DNA of 64,000 nucleotides from Streptomyces kanamyceticus (lineage in GTDB: Bacteria > Actinomycetota > Actinomycetes > Streptomycetales > Streptomycetaceae): the NCBI RefSeq assembly GCF_008704495.1, contig NZ_CP023699.1, forward strand, positions 930,001 to 994,000, in the 5' to 3' direction. Position 1 is the stretch's first letter. Each line of letters begins with the position of its first letter. The notes beneath the pieces are model-generated. The model was not told the DNA's origin and made no database searches. It saw only the letters and a program-made list of their open reading frames with translations. Position numbers and translations under genes: made by a program. Shown here piece after piece: positions 38,168 to 46,047 of this stretch.

Positions 38168-38912
38168 GAGCCGCTCCCCCGGTGTGCGTGCCAGCACCCG
38201 TGCCGTCGTCGGTGCCGTCCTGCGGCTGGTCTCGCAGCGCGGCCATGCCTTCGGCGAGGTGGGCGAGCACGGCCGCCTCCGCCGCCTCGGGGTCCCGCGC
38301 CTCGATGGCGTCGACGATCGCCTCGTGGGCGTCGAGCTGGTGGCGGACCGAGTCGGGCACGGGCGCGGCGACGACGGATTGGAGCGTCTCGCGCAGCGCG
38401 TCGCTGAGGTGCCCGTAGAGATCGGCGAGGACGCTGTTGTGCGCCGCGTCGGCGACCGTGCGGTGGAAGGCGACGTCCGCGTCGATGAACGCGGCGATGT
38501 CGCCGCTCCGCCAGGCGCGGTCGCGCTCGACGAGGGCGGCCCGCAGGGTGGCGAGGTCGTCCTCCGTGCGGCGCGCGGCCGCATGGCGCGCGGCGTCCCG
38601 CTCCAGGCTGGCCCGCACCTCGTACGCCTCCAGGGCGCCCGCGCGGCGGAGCCTGCGCTGCACGGCGGCGCCGAAGTCGCTGCTGGCCCGCACATAGGTG
38701 CCGTCACCCTGGCGGGGCTCCAGCATGCCGGTGTGCACGAGCGCGCGGACGGCCTCGCGCACGGTGTTGCGGCCCACGGCGAGCTGCTCCACGAGCAGCG
38801 GTTCGGCCGGGATCTTCTCGCCGACCTGCCACTCGCCGTCGGAGATGAGGCTCTCCATCTGCGCGATGACCAGGTCGACGAGGTTGGTCCGTGCGGCACT
38901 GCGCAGCGGCAT
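38160..38912 (-). CDS. GntR-family regulator, FadR subfamily
   Basis: 250 aa from the ATG at 38912 (GAGAAGG about ten bases upstream). Residues 5-75 form the winged helix (EKIPAEPLLVEQLAVGRNTVREAVRALVHTGML). Residues 95-235 are an all-helical FCD effector domain with the Asp/His metal or ligand positions visible in FIDADVAFHRTVADAAHN. It overlaps and precedes the MFS gene. The 23-base palindrome 33 bases upstream of its start is the likely autoregulatory operator, giving ligand-responsive expression of the transporter. Confidence 0.93.
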   Translation of the reverse strand: MPLRSAARTNLVDLVIAQMESLISDGEWQVGEKIPAEPLLVEQLAVGRNTVREAVRALVHTGMLEPRQGDGTYVRASSDFGAAVQRRLRRAGALEAYEVRASLERDAARHAAARRTEDDLATLRAALVERDRAWRSGDIAAFIDADVAFHRTVADAAHNSVLADLYGHLSDALRETLQSVVAAPVPDSVRHQLDAHEAIVDAIEARDPEAAEAAVLAHLAEGMAALRDQPQDGTDDGTGAGTHTGGAAHV

Positions 38913-38944
38913 GGGTCGGCACCTTCTCTCTCTTGAGCTAAGGG

Positions 38945-38967
38945 AAACATGGGAACATCCCATGTTT
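38945..38967. promoter_or_regulatory. GntR operator palindrome, 10-base arms
   Basis: AAACATGGGA (38945-38954), spacer ACA, TCCCATGTTT (38958-38967): a perfect inverted repeat upstream of the GntR-MFS operon. Length and symmetry fit FadR-type GntR operators. No second copy is seen nearby. Confidence 0.75.
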
Positions 38968-39179
38968 GTGGGTGTCAAACAGGGCCGCCGCCCGCCCGGG
39001 CCGACCCACCCACTGTCCGCATAGTGGACACCCGCCAAGCTTTACCTTCCACGCCGAGCCGCACCCGGCCCGCCCATCCGTCGAACTCCCAGGGAAATCG
39101 ACCCAGTTGAGGGCCTGATTTGCCCGGCGAATTCACAGTGAAGACGCTTCTCGGCCACCGAAGCGCCTGATTCCGCCCC

Positions 39180-39207
39180 TGGTCTAGACCTTGACAGGTC
39201 CAGACCA
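39180..39207 (+). promoter_or_regulatory. Chitinase promoter: two DasR-type elements flanking a TTGACA -35
   Basis: TGGTCTAGACCT (39180-39191) and AGGTCCAGACCA (39196-39207) are near-identical 12-mers that overlap the ends of TTGACA (39191-39196). They match the known DasR-responsive consensus ACTGGTCTAGACCACT and the 12-base direct repeats of Streptomyces chitinase promoters. Repression released by N-acetylglucosamine metabolites is expected. A candidate -10 near 39214 is weak. Confidence 0.8.
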
Positions 39208-39280
39208 CCTTCGCTTGAGTCACCGGCAACCCCCTGGCGGCACCGGGCCCTCCCCCTGCCCGCCCTTAAGGAGAGTTGGC

Positions 39281-40171
39281 ATGATCAAACGAATCACCGG
39301 CTTCGCGGCCGCGCTGGCCGCCCTCGGCACGATGATCGTCCTGGGTCCGGCCGCCACTACGGCGTCCGCCGCCGATTGCGCCGCACCGTGGAACTCCTCG
39401 TCCGTCTACACGGGCGGCAAGTCCGCCTCGTACAACGGACACAACTGGACCGCCAAGTGGTGGACCCAGAACGAGACGCCGGGCCGCGCCGACGTCTGGA
39501 CGGACTCGGGCGCCTGCGGCGGCGGCACGGACCCGGGCAACCCCGACCCGTCCGGATTCCTCGTCACCGAGGCGCAGTTCAACCAGATGTTCCCGAACCG
39601 GAACCCGTTCTACACGTACAAGGGCCTGACCGACGCGATCAGCGCCTACCCCGGCTTCGCGAACACCGGCAGCGACACCGTCAAGCGCCAGGAGGCGGCG
39701 GCGTTCCTCGCCAACGTCAACCACGAGACGGGCGGCCTGAAGTACGTCGTCGAGCAGAACCAGAGCAACTACCCGCACTACTGCGACAAGACCCAGCCCT
39801 ACGGCTGTCCGGCCGGACAGGCCGCCTACTACGGGCGCGGCCCGATCCAGCTCAGCTGGAACTTCAACTACAAGGCCGCGGGCGACGCGCTCGGCATCGA
39901 CCTGCTCAACAACCCGTACCTGGTCGAGCAGAACCCGGCCATCGCCTGGAAGACCGGCCTTTGGTACTGGAACACCCAGAGCGGTCCGGGCACGATGACC
40001 CCGCACAACGCCATGGTCAACGGCGCCGGTTTCGGTGAGACCATCCGCGCCATCAACGGCACCCTGGAGTGCAACGGCGGCAACCCCGCCCAGGTCCAGA
40101 GCCGCATCGACAAGTACAAGGCGTTCACCCAGATCCTGGGCACCACGCCGGGCGCGAACCTGAGCTGCTGA
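39281..40171 (+). CDS. Secreted family 19 chitinase with N-terminal chitin-binding domain
   Basis: 296 aa from the ATG at 39281, with AAGGAG about ten bases upstream. Signal peptide residues 1-30 (KRITGFAAALAALGTMIVLG..TTASAA). Residues 32-78 are a CBM5/12 chitin-binding module with the aromatic NWTAKWWTQNE core. A short PGNPDPSG linker leads to the GH19 domain (about 88-296). NVNHETGG holds the catalytic acid Glu, with a second candidate Glu in VVEQNQSNY. Substrate is crystalline and soluble chitin outside the cell. Expression is probably DasR-controlled from the elements at 39180-39207. The gene ends in a cluster of three hairpins. Confidence 0.96.
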   Translation: MIKRITGFAAALAALGTMIVLGPAATTASAADCAAPWNSSSVYTGGKSASYNGHNWTAKWWTQNETPGRADVWTDSGACGGGTDPGNPDPSGFLVTEAQFNQMFPNRNPFYTYKGLTDAISAYPGFANTGSDTVKRQEAAAFLANVNHETGGLKYVVEQNQSNYPHYCDKTQPYGCPAGQAAYYGRGPIQLSWNFNYKAAGDALGIDLLNNPYLVEQNPAIAWKTGLWYWNTQSGPGTMTPHNAMVNGAGFGETIRAINGTLECNGGNPAQVQSRIDKYKAFTQILGTTPGANLSC

Positions 40172-40180
40172 CACCGCTAA

Positions 40181-40202
40181 GCGGCTCAGCCCCCTGAGCC
40201 GC
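40181..40202 (+). terminator. Hairpin terminator after the chitinase gene
   Basis: GCGGCTCAG / CTGAGCCGC, nine-base perfect arms around a four-base loop, starting ten bases after the chitinase stop. No T-run follows, as is usual in this genus. Confidence 0.7.
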
Positions 40203-40213
40203 CGGGACCACGG

Positions 40214-40235
40214 CCGCGCGCCCTTCCACGCGCGG
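40214..40235. terminator. Second hairpin between convergent genes
   Basis: CCGCGCG / CGCGCGG arms around an eight-base loop. It lies between the chitinase and the convergent deazaflavin-type gene and may act in both directions. Confidence 0.5.
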
Positions 40236-40247
40236 CCCGCCACCGCC

Positions 40248-40275
40248 GGGCGGACCCGCTCCCACGGGTCCGCCC
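40248..40275. terminator. Third hairpin, 11-base arms, between convergent genes
   Basis: GGGCGGACCCG / CGGGTCCGCCC around CTCCCA. It is the strongest of the three stems and ends 28 bases from the 3' end of the minus-strand gene. Confidence 0.65.
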
Positions 40276-40302
40276 GGCCTCCCGGTCTCCGGGAACCTCA
40301 CC

Positions 40303-40740
40303 TCAAGCGAGCGGCTCGAGACGGAACACCGGATGCCCCGCCGACTCGGCGGCGAACGCCTCGTCCGTCGACTCCTGGGTCACGTCGAAGTAGGCCCGCG
40401 TCACGGGCACTTCGCGCACGTACTGCCGGAGCACCGGCACGCTCTCCTCGGGCCCGAGCTCGACCACCCGCACACTCTCCGACCTGCCGCCGCGGCTGAG
40501 GCCGATCTCCCCGGCCGCGCGCGCGTTGCGCACCCAGTCGCCCACTCCGTAGGCGGCGACGACCCAGCGCTCACCCCCGGCCGACATCACGTCGACCGGA
40601 GTGGCGTACAGGCGCCCGGACTTCCTGCCGCGCACGGTCAGGATGTGCCGGTACCCCTTGCCGATCCCGAACCGGGTCATCGCATGGAACACCCGGTTGA
40701 TCATGCGCGTGCCGGATGTCACGCGGTACGTCTTCGCCAT
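40303..40740 (-). CDS. Deazaflavin (F420)-dependent nitroreductase-family protein
   Basis: 145 aa. The split-barrel fold of the Ddn/F420-binding family is suggested by HILTVRGRKSGRLYATPVDVM (residues 32-52), WVVAAYGVGDWVRNARAAGE (58-78) and a C-terminal HPVFRLEPL. These positions normally contact coenzyme F420 or act as an F420-dependent reductase. The physiological substrate is unknown. It is transcribed in the same direction as the TetR gene, 29 bases downstream of it, so the two may share a transcript. Confidence 0.85.
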   Translation of the reverse strand: MAKTYRVTSGTRMINRVFHAMTRFGIGKGYRHILTVRGRKSGRLYATPVDVMSAGGERWVVAAYGVGDWVRNARAAGEIGLSRGGRSESVRVVELGPEESVPVLRQYVREVPVTRAYFDVTQESTDEAFAAESAGHPVFRLEPLA

Positions 40741-40769
40741 CGCCCCTCCTCGTGTCGAACGCTCGGAGC

Positions 40770-41321
40770 TTACGTCGCGGACAGCAACTGGACCGCGCCG
40801 AGGCGGGCTTGACGGGCCGCTTCCGGCGATCCGGTGATCGCGGCGGTCGTCATGGCGCCCTCGGCGAGCAGCACCAACGGGCCGACGGCTCGCGCGGGCC
40901 CGCCCGCGGCCGCCACCAGAGCGGCCAGATACTCCCGGAACGCGGCCTTGTGCGCCCGTACGGTGTCGGCCACCGCCGGGTCCACGGCGCCCAGTTCACC
41001 GAAGGAGTTGATGAAGGCGCAGCCCCGGAAGTCCGGCTCGGCGAACCACGCGTACAGCCAGTCGTAGACCGCGAGCACGCGCCCCTCGGCGTCCTCCGTG
41101 CCGTCCACGTACGCGGCGAGGTGCTCGCGCCAGCGCCGGTCGCGGCGCTCCAGGCAGGCGCGCACCAGCTCCGACTTCGAGGGGAAGACCTGGTAGAGCC
41201 GCTTGAGGGAGACGCCGGAGGCGGTGCGCACCTGATCCATGCCGACCGCCTGGATGCCGCGCTCGTAGAAGAGCCGCTCGGCGGCGTCGAGGAGCCTGGT
41301 CTCCGCTTCGGCGTGCTGCAT
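40770..41321 (-). CDS. TetR-family repressor
   Basis: 183 aa. The N-terminal helix-turn-helix is clear ([22 protein letters not shown], then [23 protein letters not shown], residues 9-55). The C-terminal ligand domain resembles the TetR_C group with [11 protein letters not shown] (residues 101-111). The gene is divergent from the DUF1348 gene. Three GAGAACG-NN-CGTTCTC palindromes lie in the 169-base region between them, so autoregulation and control of 41491-41964 are expected. Confidence 0.93.
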   Translation of the reverse strand: MQHAEAETRLLDAAERLFYERGIQAVGMDQVRTASGVSLKRLYQVFPSKSELVRACLERRDRRWREHLAAYVDGTEDAEGRVLAVYDWLYAWFAEPDFRGCAFINSFGELGAVDPAVADTVRAHKAAFREYLAALVAAAGGPARAVGPLVLLAEGAMTTAAITGSPEAARQARLGAVQLLSAT

Positions 41322-41360
41322 GGAGCCTTCCTCCTCGGCTGACCGGTCGAGTCCTCGATC

Positions 41361-41376
41361 GAGAACGTACGTTCTC
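41361..41376. promoter_or_regulatory. TetR operator copy 1
   Basis: GAGAACGTACGTTCTC, a perfect 16-base palindrome 40 bases upstream of the TetR start. Confidence 0.75.
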
Positions 41377-41416
41377 TCAGGCTACTACGCGTTCGGTCAC
41401 ACCCGCACCGTTGCGC

Positions 41417-41432
41417 GAGAACGACCGTTCTC
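41417..41432. promoter_or_regulatory. TetR operator copy 2
   Basis: GAGAACGACCGTTCTC: seven-base arms identical to copy 1, centre AC. Confidence 0.75.
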
Positions 41433-41450
41433 CTATCGTGGCAGGCCCCG

Positions 41451-41472
41451 AGGGAGAACGACCGTTCTCCCT
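41451..41472. promoter_or_regulatory. TetR operator copy 3, extended arms
   Basis: AGGGAGAACG / CGTTCTCCCT around AC. Same core as copies 1 and 2 with three further paired bases on each side. It ends 18 bases before the DUF1348 start and so overlaps its leader. Confidence 0.75.
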
Positions 41473-41490
41473 CTCACCAAGGAGACCCCC

Positions 41491-41964
41491 ATGCCCACCC
41501 CCGCCCGGCCCCCCGTCCCGCCCTTCACCCGCGAGACCGCGATCCAGAAGGTCCGCCTCGCCGAGGACGGCTGGAACAGCCGTACCCCCGAGAAGGTGGC
41601 GCTCGCCTACAGCGAGGACTCCCGCTGGCGCAACCGCGCGGAGTTCGTCACCGGGCGCGATGCCATCGTCGGCCTCCTCTCCCGCAAGTGGGCCCGCGAG
41701 CTCGACTACCGGCTCGTCAAGGAGCTGTGGGCGCACGACGGCCACCGCATCGCGGTGCGCTTCGCCTACGAGTGGCACGACGACTCGGGCCAGTGGTACC
41801 GCTCGTACGGCAACGAGAACTGGGAGTTCGACGACGACGGCCTGATGCGCGCCCGGCACGCCTGCATCAACGACTTGCCGATCGCGGAGTCCGACCGCCT
41901 CTACCACTGGCCGCTGGGCCGCCGCCCCGACGATCACCCGGGGCTGACCGACCTCGGCCTGTGA
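41491..41964 (+). CDS. NTF2-like protein, DUF1348 family
   Basis: 157 aa from the ATG at 41491, preceded by AAGGAG. Family features: [56 protein letters not shown] and the terminal [13 protein letters not shown]. The cone-shaped NTF2 fold usually binds a small molecule; no enzymatic activity is established for this family. It is the only apparent target of the divergent TetR gene. Confidence 0.9.
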   Translation: MPTPARPPVPPFTRETAIQKVRLAEDGWNSRTPEKVALAYSEDSRWRNRAEFVTGRDAIVGLLSRKWARELDYRLVKELWAHDGHRIAVRFAYEWHDDSGQWYRSYGNENWEFDDDGLMRARHACINDLPIAESDRLYHWPLGRRPDDHPGLTDLGL

Positions 41965-42063
41965 GGGGCGTCCGCCGTCTTGCGCGGGTGCCGGTGCCGG
42001 TTCAGGGTCGGAGGGGAGGGAACCCGATCCTGGGCCGCACCACGCACCCCGAGGAGGAACGGC

Positions 42064-43500
42064 ATGCCCATCGCCACGGTCAACCCCGCCACCGGTGAGA
42101 CGCTCAGGACGTTCGAGCCGCTGACGGCCACCGGGATCGAACGGCGCGTCGGGGCCGCCGATGCCGCGTTCGCCGTCCACCGCGCCACGTCCTTCGCCGA
42201 GCGCGCCGGACTGCTCCACCGGGCCGCCGACCTGCTTGAGGAGGACACCGCCGACATCGCCCGCACGATGACGACGGAGATGGGCAAGCCCGTCAAGGCG
42301 GCCAGGGCCGAGGCGGCCAAGTGCGTCAAGGCCATGCGCTGGTACGCCGAGCACGCCGAGGCGCTCCTCGCGGACGAGCACCCGGCACCGGGCGACGTCA
42401 CGGACTCCGGCGCGGCACGGGCCGTCGTCCGCTACCGCCCGCTCGGCGCCGTCCTCGCCGTGATGCCGTGGAACTTCCCGCTCTGGCAGGTCGTGCGCTT
42501 CGCCGCGCCCGCGCTCATGGCGGGCAACGTCGCCCTGCTCAAGCACGCGTCGAACGTGCCCCAGACCGCCCTCTATCTGGAGGACCTGTTCCGCCGCGCG
42601 GGATTCGCCGAGGGCTGCTTCCAGACGCTGCTCGTCGGCTCCGACGCCGTCGAGGCCGTCCTGCGGGACGGGCGGGTGGCGGCCGCGACCCTCACCGGCA
42701 GCGAACCCGCGGGCCGCGCCGTGGCCTCGGCCGCGGGCGACGAGATCAAGAAGACCGTCCTCGAACTGGGCGGCAGCGACCCCTATCTCGTCCTGCCGAG
42801 CGCCGACGTCGCGCGCGCCGCCGAGACCGCGGTGACCGCGCGCGTGCAGAACAACGGACAGTCCTGCATCGCCGCCAAGCGCTTCATCGTGCACGCCGAG
42901 GTCTACGACGCCTTCCGCGACCGGTTCGTCGCCGGGATGCGGGAGTTGACGGTCGGCGACCCGATGGACGAGGACACCGACGTCGGCCCGCTGTCCAGCC
43001 GCGCTGGCCGCGACGACCTGGAGGAGCTCGTCGACGACGCCCTTGCCCAGGGCGCCACGGCCCTGTGCGGCGGGCAGCGCCCCAAGGAGCAGGAGCGGGG
43101 CTGGTTCTACTCCCCCACCGTCCTCGCCGACATCACTCCGGGGATGCGCATCCACCGGGAGGAGACGTTCGGTCCGGTGGCCACGCTCTACCGCGTTGCG
43201 GACCTGGACGAGGCCCTCGCCCTCGCCAACGACACGCCGTTCGGGCTGAGTTCCAACGTATGGACACGTGACGACGCCGAGGCCGAACGCTGCGTACGGG
43301 ACCTCCAGGCGGGCGGGATCTTCTTCAACGGCATGACCGCCTCCCACCCCGGCCTGCCCTTCGGCGGCGTCAAACGGTCCGGCTACGGGCGGGAGCTCGC
43401 GGGCCACGGCATCCGCGAGTTCTGCAACGCCACGACGGTCTGGTACGGCCCCGATGGCGTCCGTGGCCGACCCGCCGGACGCGACGCCGTGGGGCCGTGA
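42064..43500 (+). CDS. NAD(P)-dependent aldehyde dehydrogenase, succinate-semialdehyde type
   Basis: 478 aa from the ATG at 42064 with GAGGAGGA upstream. ALDH fold: PWNFPLWQVVRFAAPALMAGN (cofactor region), LTGSEPAGRAVA, catalytic Glu in LELGGSDPYLV and catalytic Cys in NNGQSCIAAKR, then EETFGPVA and a C-terminal FGGVKRSGYGRELAGHGI. The TEMGKP segment and overall length match the GabD/succinate-semialdehyde dehydrogenase branch. Substrate is inferred from family resemblance. A small membrane-protein gene overlaps its stop. Confidence 0.92.
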   Translation: MPIATVNPATGETLRTFEPLTATGIERRVGAADAAFAVHRATSFAERAGLLHRAADLLEEDTADIARTMTTEMGKPVKAARAEAAKCVKAMRWYAEHAEALLADEHPAPGDVTDSGAARAVVRYRPLGAVLAVMPWNFPLWQVVRFAAPALMAGNVALLKHASNVPQTALYLEDLFRRAGFAEGCFQTLLVGSDAVEAVLRDGRVAAATLTGSEPAGRAVASAAGDEIKKTVLELGGSDPYLVLPSADVARAAETAVTARVQNNGQSCIAAKRFIVHAEVYDAFRDRFVAGMRELTVGDPMDEDTDVGPLSSRAGRDDLEELVDDALAQGATALCGGQRPKEQERGWFYSPTVLADITPGMRIHREETFGPVATLYRVADLDEALALANDTPFGLSSNVWTRDDAEAERCVRDLQAGGIFFNGMTASHPGLPFGGVKRSGYGRELAGHGIREFCNATTVWYGPDGVRGRPAGRDAVGP

Positions 43501-43793
43501 CGAGACGCCGGAGGAGCGCGCCGACCGGCGCCCTGATCGGCCCCGTCTCCTTCCACCGCATCGTGTCGGGCCGCAGGATCAAGCCGCAGGCCGTGGTCTG
43601 GGCCTCGCGGCTGACCCTGGCCGGGCTCGTCCTCCTGCTCGGCACGCTGACCTCGGCGCTGCTGCTCGTCCTGCGGGTCGCCACCGGCAACGCCGTCGTG
43701 CCCTGGCTGGTGGCGGGCGTGGTCGCCTGGTACCTGCTGTGCTGGTTCGTGCTGCCCGCCTGGGCACGGCACCGGTACACGACGCCCGGCTGA
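43497..43793 (+). CDS. Small membrane protein of unknown function
   Basis: 98 aa from a GTG that overlaps the dehydrogenase stop (GTGA), indicating coupling. The basic N-terminus (TRRRRSAPTG) is followed by two hydrophobic segments, about residues 38-60 (LTLAGLVLLLGTLTSALLLVL) and 66-88 (VVPWLVAGVVAWYLLCWFVL). No recognised domain. Confidence 0.6.
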   Translation: MTRRRRSAPTGALIGPVSFHRIVSGRRIKPQAVVWASRLTLAGLVLLLGTLTSALLLVLRVATGNAVVPWLVAGVVAWYLLCWFVLPAWARHRYTTPG

Positions 43794-43818
43794 CCGCCGA
43801 ACTCCGTTCTCCCCTACG

Positions 43819-45069
43819 TCAGTTGTCGACCTCGTTGCCGATGTAGAGGTCGGCGAACGCGGTCGCGGCGCTCTGCGAGCCGAAGAGCCTGCGCAGCCGG
43901 GCGGCCGCGGTGCCCGCCTTGAAGGGGTCGCCCGACGACGTCCCGTGCAGCACCTCGGAGAACCACTCCGAGAACTCCTCGTACTGCCACACCCGGCGCA
44001 GCGCGGCATCGGAGTATCCGCGCAGCCCGCTCCCGTCGCCCCGGGCGCAGTGGGCGACCAGCGCGTCACCGAGCAGCAGCGCGTCGTGCAGCGCGAGGTT
44101 CATGCCCTTGGCGGCGATCGGCGCGGCGAGGTGCGCGGCATCGCCCGCGAGGTGCAGCCTCCCGTACGACATGGGCTCCACGACGTAGTTGTGCATGTCC
44201 AGGACGCGCTTCTCGATGAGCCGCCCCTCGGTGAGCGGCCGCGCCCCGGCCGCGTCGAGCCTGGTGCGCAGCTCGGACCAGACCCGGTCGTACGACCAGT
44301 TGTCCGGGTCGTCGCCGGGCGTGCACTCCAGGTAGTAGCGGGTCATCCGCGGGCCGCGCGCCATGTGGGCGGCGAAGCCGCGGGGGTGCAGGCCGAAGAC
44401 GACACAGTCGCTGGACGGCGGCGCCTCGGCGAGCAGCGCGAGCCAGCCGATGCCGTAGTCGTGCCGGGCGACACTGACGCGCTCGGCGGGCAGGCTCGCC
44501 CGGGTGACGCCGCGCGCACCGTCGCAGCCCGCGACGGCCGCGCAGTCGATGCGCAGGCGCTGTCCGGTCTCCGGGTCCGTGTACGAGACCGCAGGGCGGT
44601 CCGTGTCCATGCCGTGCAGCGCCACCTCGCGTACGCCGAACCGGATGTCGCCGCCCGCGCGGTCCGCGTAGGCGCGCACGAGGTCGGTGACCAACAGGGG
44701 CTGGGGATAGACGAAGTGGCGGCGCCCGGACAGTTCGCCGTAGCGGAACGTGTGCCGCTCCCCCGCCCACCGGAACTCGCACTCGTGGTGTGCCTGCGCG
44801 CGAGCCATGATCCCCTCGGCGAACCCCCGCTCCTCCAGGGCCCGCACCGCCCACTCCTCGACGAAGCCCGCGCGAGGCCGTTGCTCGATGAACTCCCTGC
44901 TCTCCGTCTCCAGCACCACGCAGTCGACGGACGCGGCACGCAGGATGTTGGCGACGGTCAGACCGGCGGGGCCCGCGCCGATGACGACGACGAGTGAACG
45001 GCGTTCGGGGGCACCGGGCACGGCGGGTACGGCAGATATGGCGGAGCTGGGGAGCGAGGCATTGGTCAC
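43819..45069 (-). CDS. pobA: 4-hydroxybenzoate 3-monooxygenase
   Basis: 416 aa. FAD-binding GAGPAGLTVANILR (residues 33-46), the DG motif in AGCDGARGVTR and the GD motif in GRLHLAGDAAHLAAPIAAKGMN identify a class A flavoprotein hydroxylase. The RPRAGFVEEWAV, YGELSGRRHFVYPQ and SWTY-like NWSYDRVWSELR segments follow the PobA pattern. It converts 4-hydroxybenzoate to protocatechuate with NAD(P)H and oxygen. The GTG start at 45069 gives about 20 residues more than classical PobA (394 aa); its ribosome site is weak, so the true start could be slightly further in. No protocatechuate-cleavage genes are nearby. Confidence 0.9.
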   Translation of the reverse strand: MTNASLPSSAISAVPAVPGAPERRSLVVVIGAGPAGLTVANILRAASVDCVVLETESREFIEQRPRAGFVEEWAVRALEERGFAEGIMARAQAHHECEFRWAGERHTFRYGELSGRRHFVYPQPLLVTDLVRAYADRAGGDIRFGVREVALHGMDTDRPAVSYTDPETGQRLRIDCAAVAGCDGARGVTRASLPAERVSVARHDYGIGWLALLAEAPPSSDCVVFGLHPRGFAAHMARGPRMTRYYLECTPGDDPDNWSYDRVWSELRTRLDAAGARPLTEGRLIEKRVLDMHNYVVEPMSYGRLHLAGDAAHLAAPIAAKGMNLALHDALLLGDALVAHCARGDGSGLRGYSDAALRRVWQYEEFSEWFSEVLHGTSSGDPFKAGTAAARLRRLFGSQSAATAFADLYIGNEVDN

Positions 45070-45237
45070 CCGGAGAGTATGACGGGCGTCGTACGACCCC
45101 GCGCACCCAACTGCCCGGTGTGGGACGGGAGTCCGGAGGGTGGGTGGCGGAGGGCCTCTGGCGGCGGACACCCGGCCGTGTTCCTATGTGGCTGCTCGTC
45201 CATCCGGCCACTCCAGTCTCACACGGGATGTGAACGC

Positions 45238-45999
45238 ATGTTACGAACCCTGCGCGCCCTTGGTCTCGCCGTTGTCCTGGCGGCGGGCATGACCGTCGCC
45301 ACCGCCCCGTCCGCCGGTGCGGACAGCCTCACACCCGTCGGCGGCGGCAGCGGGATCATCTTCCGGCTGAGCCCGACTCCGGAGGCGCCCCAGAGCTACT
45401 ACATCTGTACGCTCACCGCCGTCGGCCGTGACGCCACCGGCAACCTCGTCGGCCTGACCAACGCCCACTGCTTCATCGACGACAAGGGCAACAAGCTGGT
45501 CGGCGAGAAGGTCTACCTGGACAGCTCGCCCGCCGGGACCGCCGCCGCCCCGGCCCCGATCCCCGACAGCCGTCCCGACCTCAAGACGGGCAGCATCGGC
45601 ACGGTGACGCATGTCAGCACACCGAACAACCTGCTCAACACCGGTCCCAAGGGCCTGGATTACGCGGTGATCGACCTGGACGAGAGCAGGGTCGCGCCCA
45701 CCACCACCGTCGGTTCGGTGACCATCACCTCGGTCGGCGCCCCGCCCGCCAACGGCACGCGCATGTGCGAGCAGGACCACCGCACCGGCCTCACCTGCGG
45801 CATCAAGCTGGGCACCAACGGCATCTGGTTCAACCACCTCATCTCGACCGACGGCGGCGACTCCGGCGCACCCGTCGTCAACGGCCAGACCCTGGTGGGC
45901 AACGCCTTCGGCGCCCAGCACAGTTCGCCGATCCTGAGCATCATCGACGAGATGAACGCCAACGGCGGCGTCGGCGCGGGCTTCCACCTCGCGTCCTGA
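45238..45999 (+). CDS. Secreted trypsin-like serine protease
   Basis: 253 aa from the ATG at 45238; signal peptide residues 1-28 (ALGLAVVLAAGMTVATAPSAGA). Catalytic triad: His in LTNAHCF, Asp in LDYAVIDLDE, Ser in STDGGDSGAPVV. A Cys pair (ICTL, AHC) fits the chymotrypsin-fold disulfide. There is no clear propeptide between signal and catalytic domain. The second codon is TTA (45241-45243), the rare leucine codon read by the bldA tRNA in Streptomyces, so production may be confined to late growth. The gene ends near a bidirectional hairpin. Confidence 0.92.
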   Translation: MLRTLRALGLAVVLAAGMTVATAPSAGADSLTPVGGGSGIIFRLSPTPEAPQSYYICTLTAVGRDATGNLVGLTNAHCFIDDKGNKLVGEKVYLDSSPAGTAAAPAPIPDSRPDLKTGSIGTVTHVSTPNNLLNTGPKGLDYAVIDLDESRVAPTTTVGSVTITSVGAPPANGTRMCEQDHRTGLTCGIKLGTNGIWFNHLISTDGGDSGAPVVNGQTLVGNAFGAQHSSPILSIIDEMNANGGVGAGFHLAS

Positions 46000-46021
46000 C
46001 ACACCCGCTACCGGGACCCGG

Positions 46022-46047
46022 CCGCCCGGTGGACACCTCCCGGGCGG
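46022..46047. terminator. Hairpin between convergent protease and quinone reductase genes
   Basis: CCGCCCGG / CCGGGCGG eight-base arms with a ten-base loop, immediately before the minus-strand stop at 46048. Probably bidirectional. Confidence 0.6.

Noticed and set aside
42064..43793. The aldehyde dehydrogenase and small membrane protein as part of the TetR/DUF1348 regulon.
   Set aside because: They are separated by 99 bases with their own ribosome site, and no further copy of the GAGAACG palindrome is seen before 42064.
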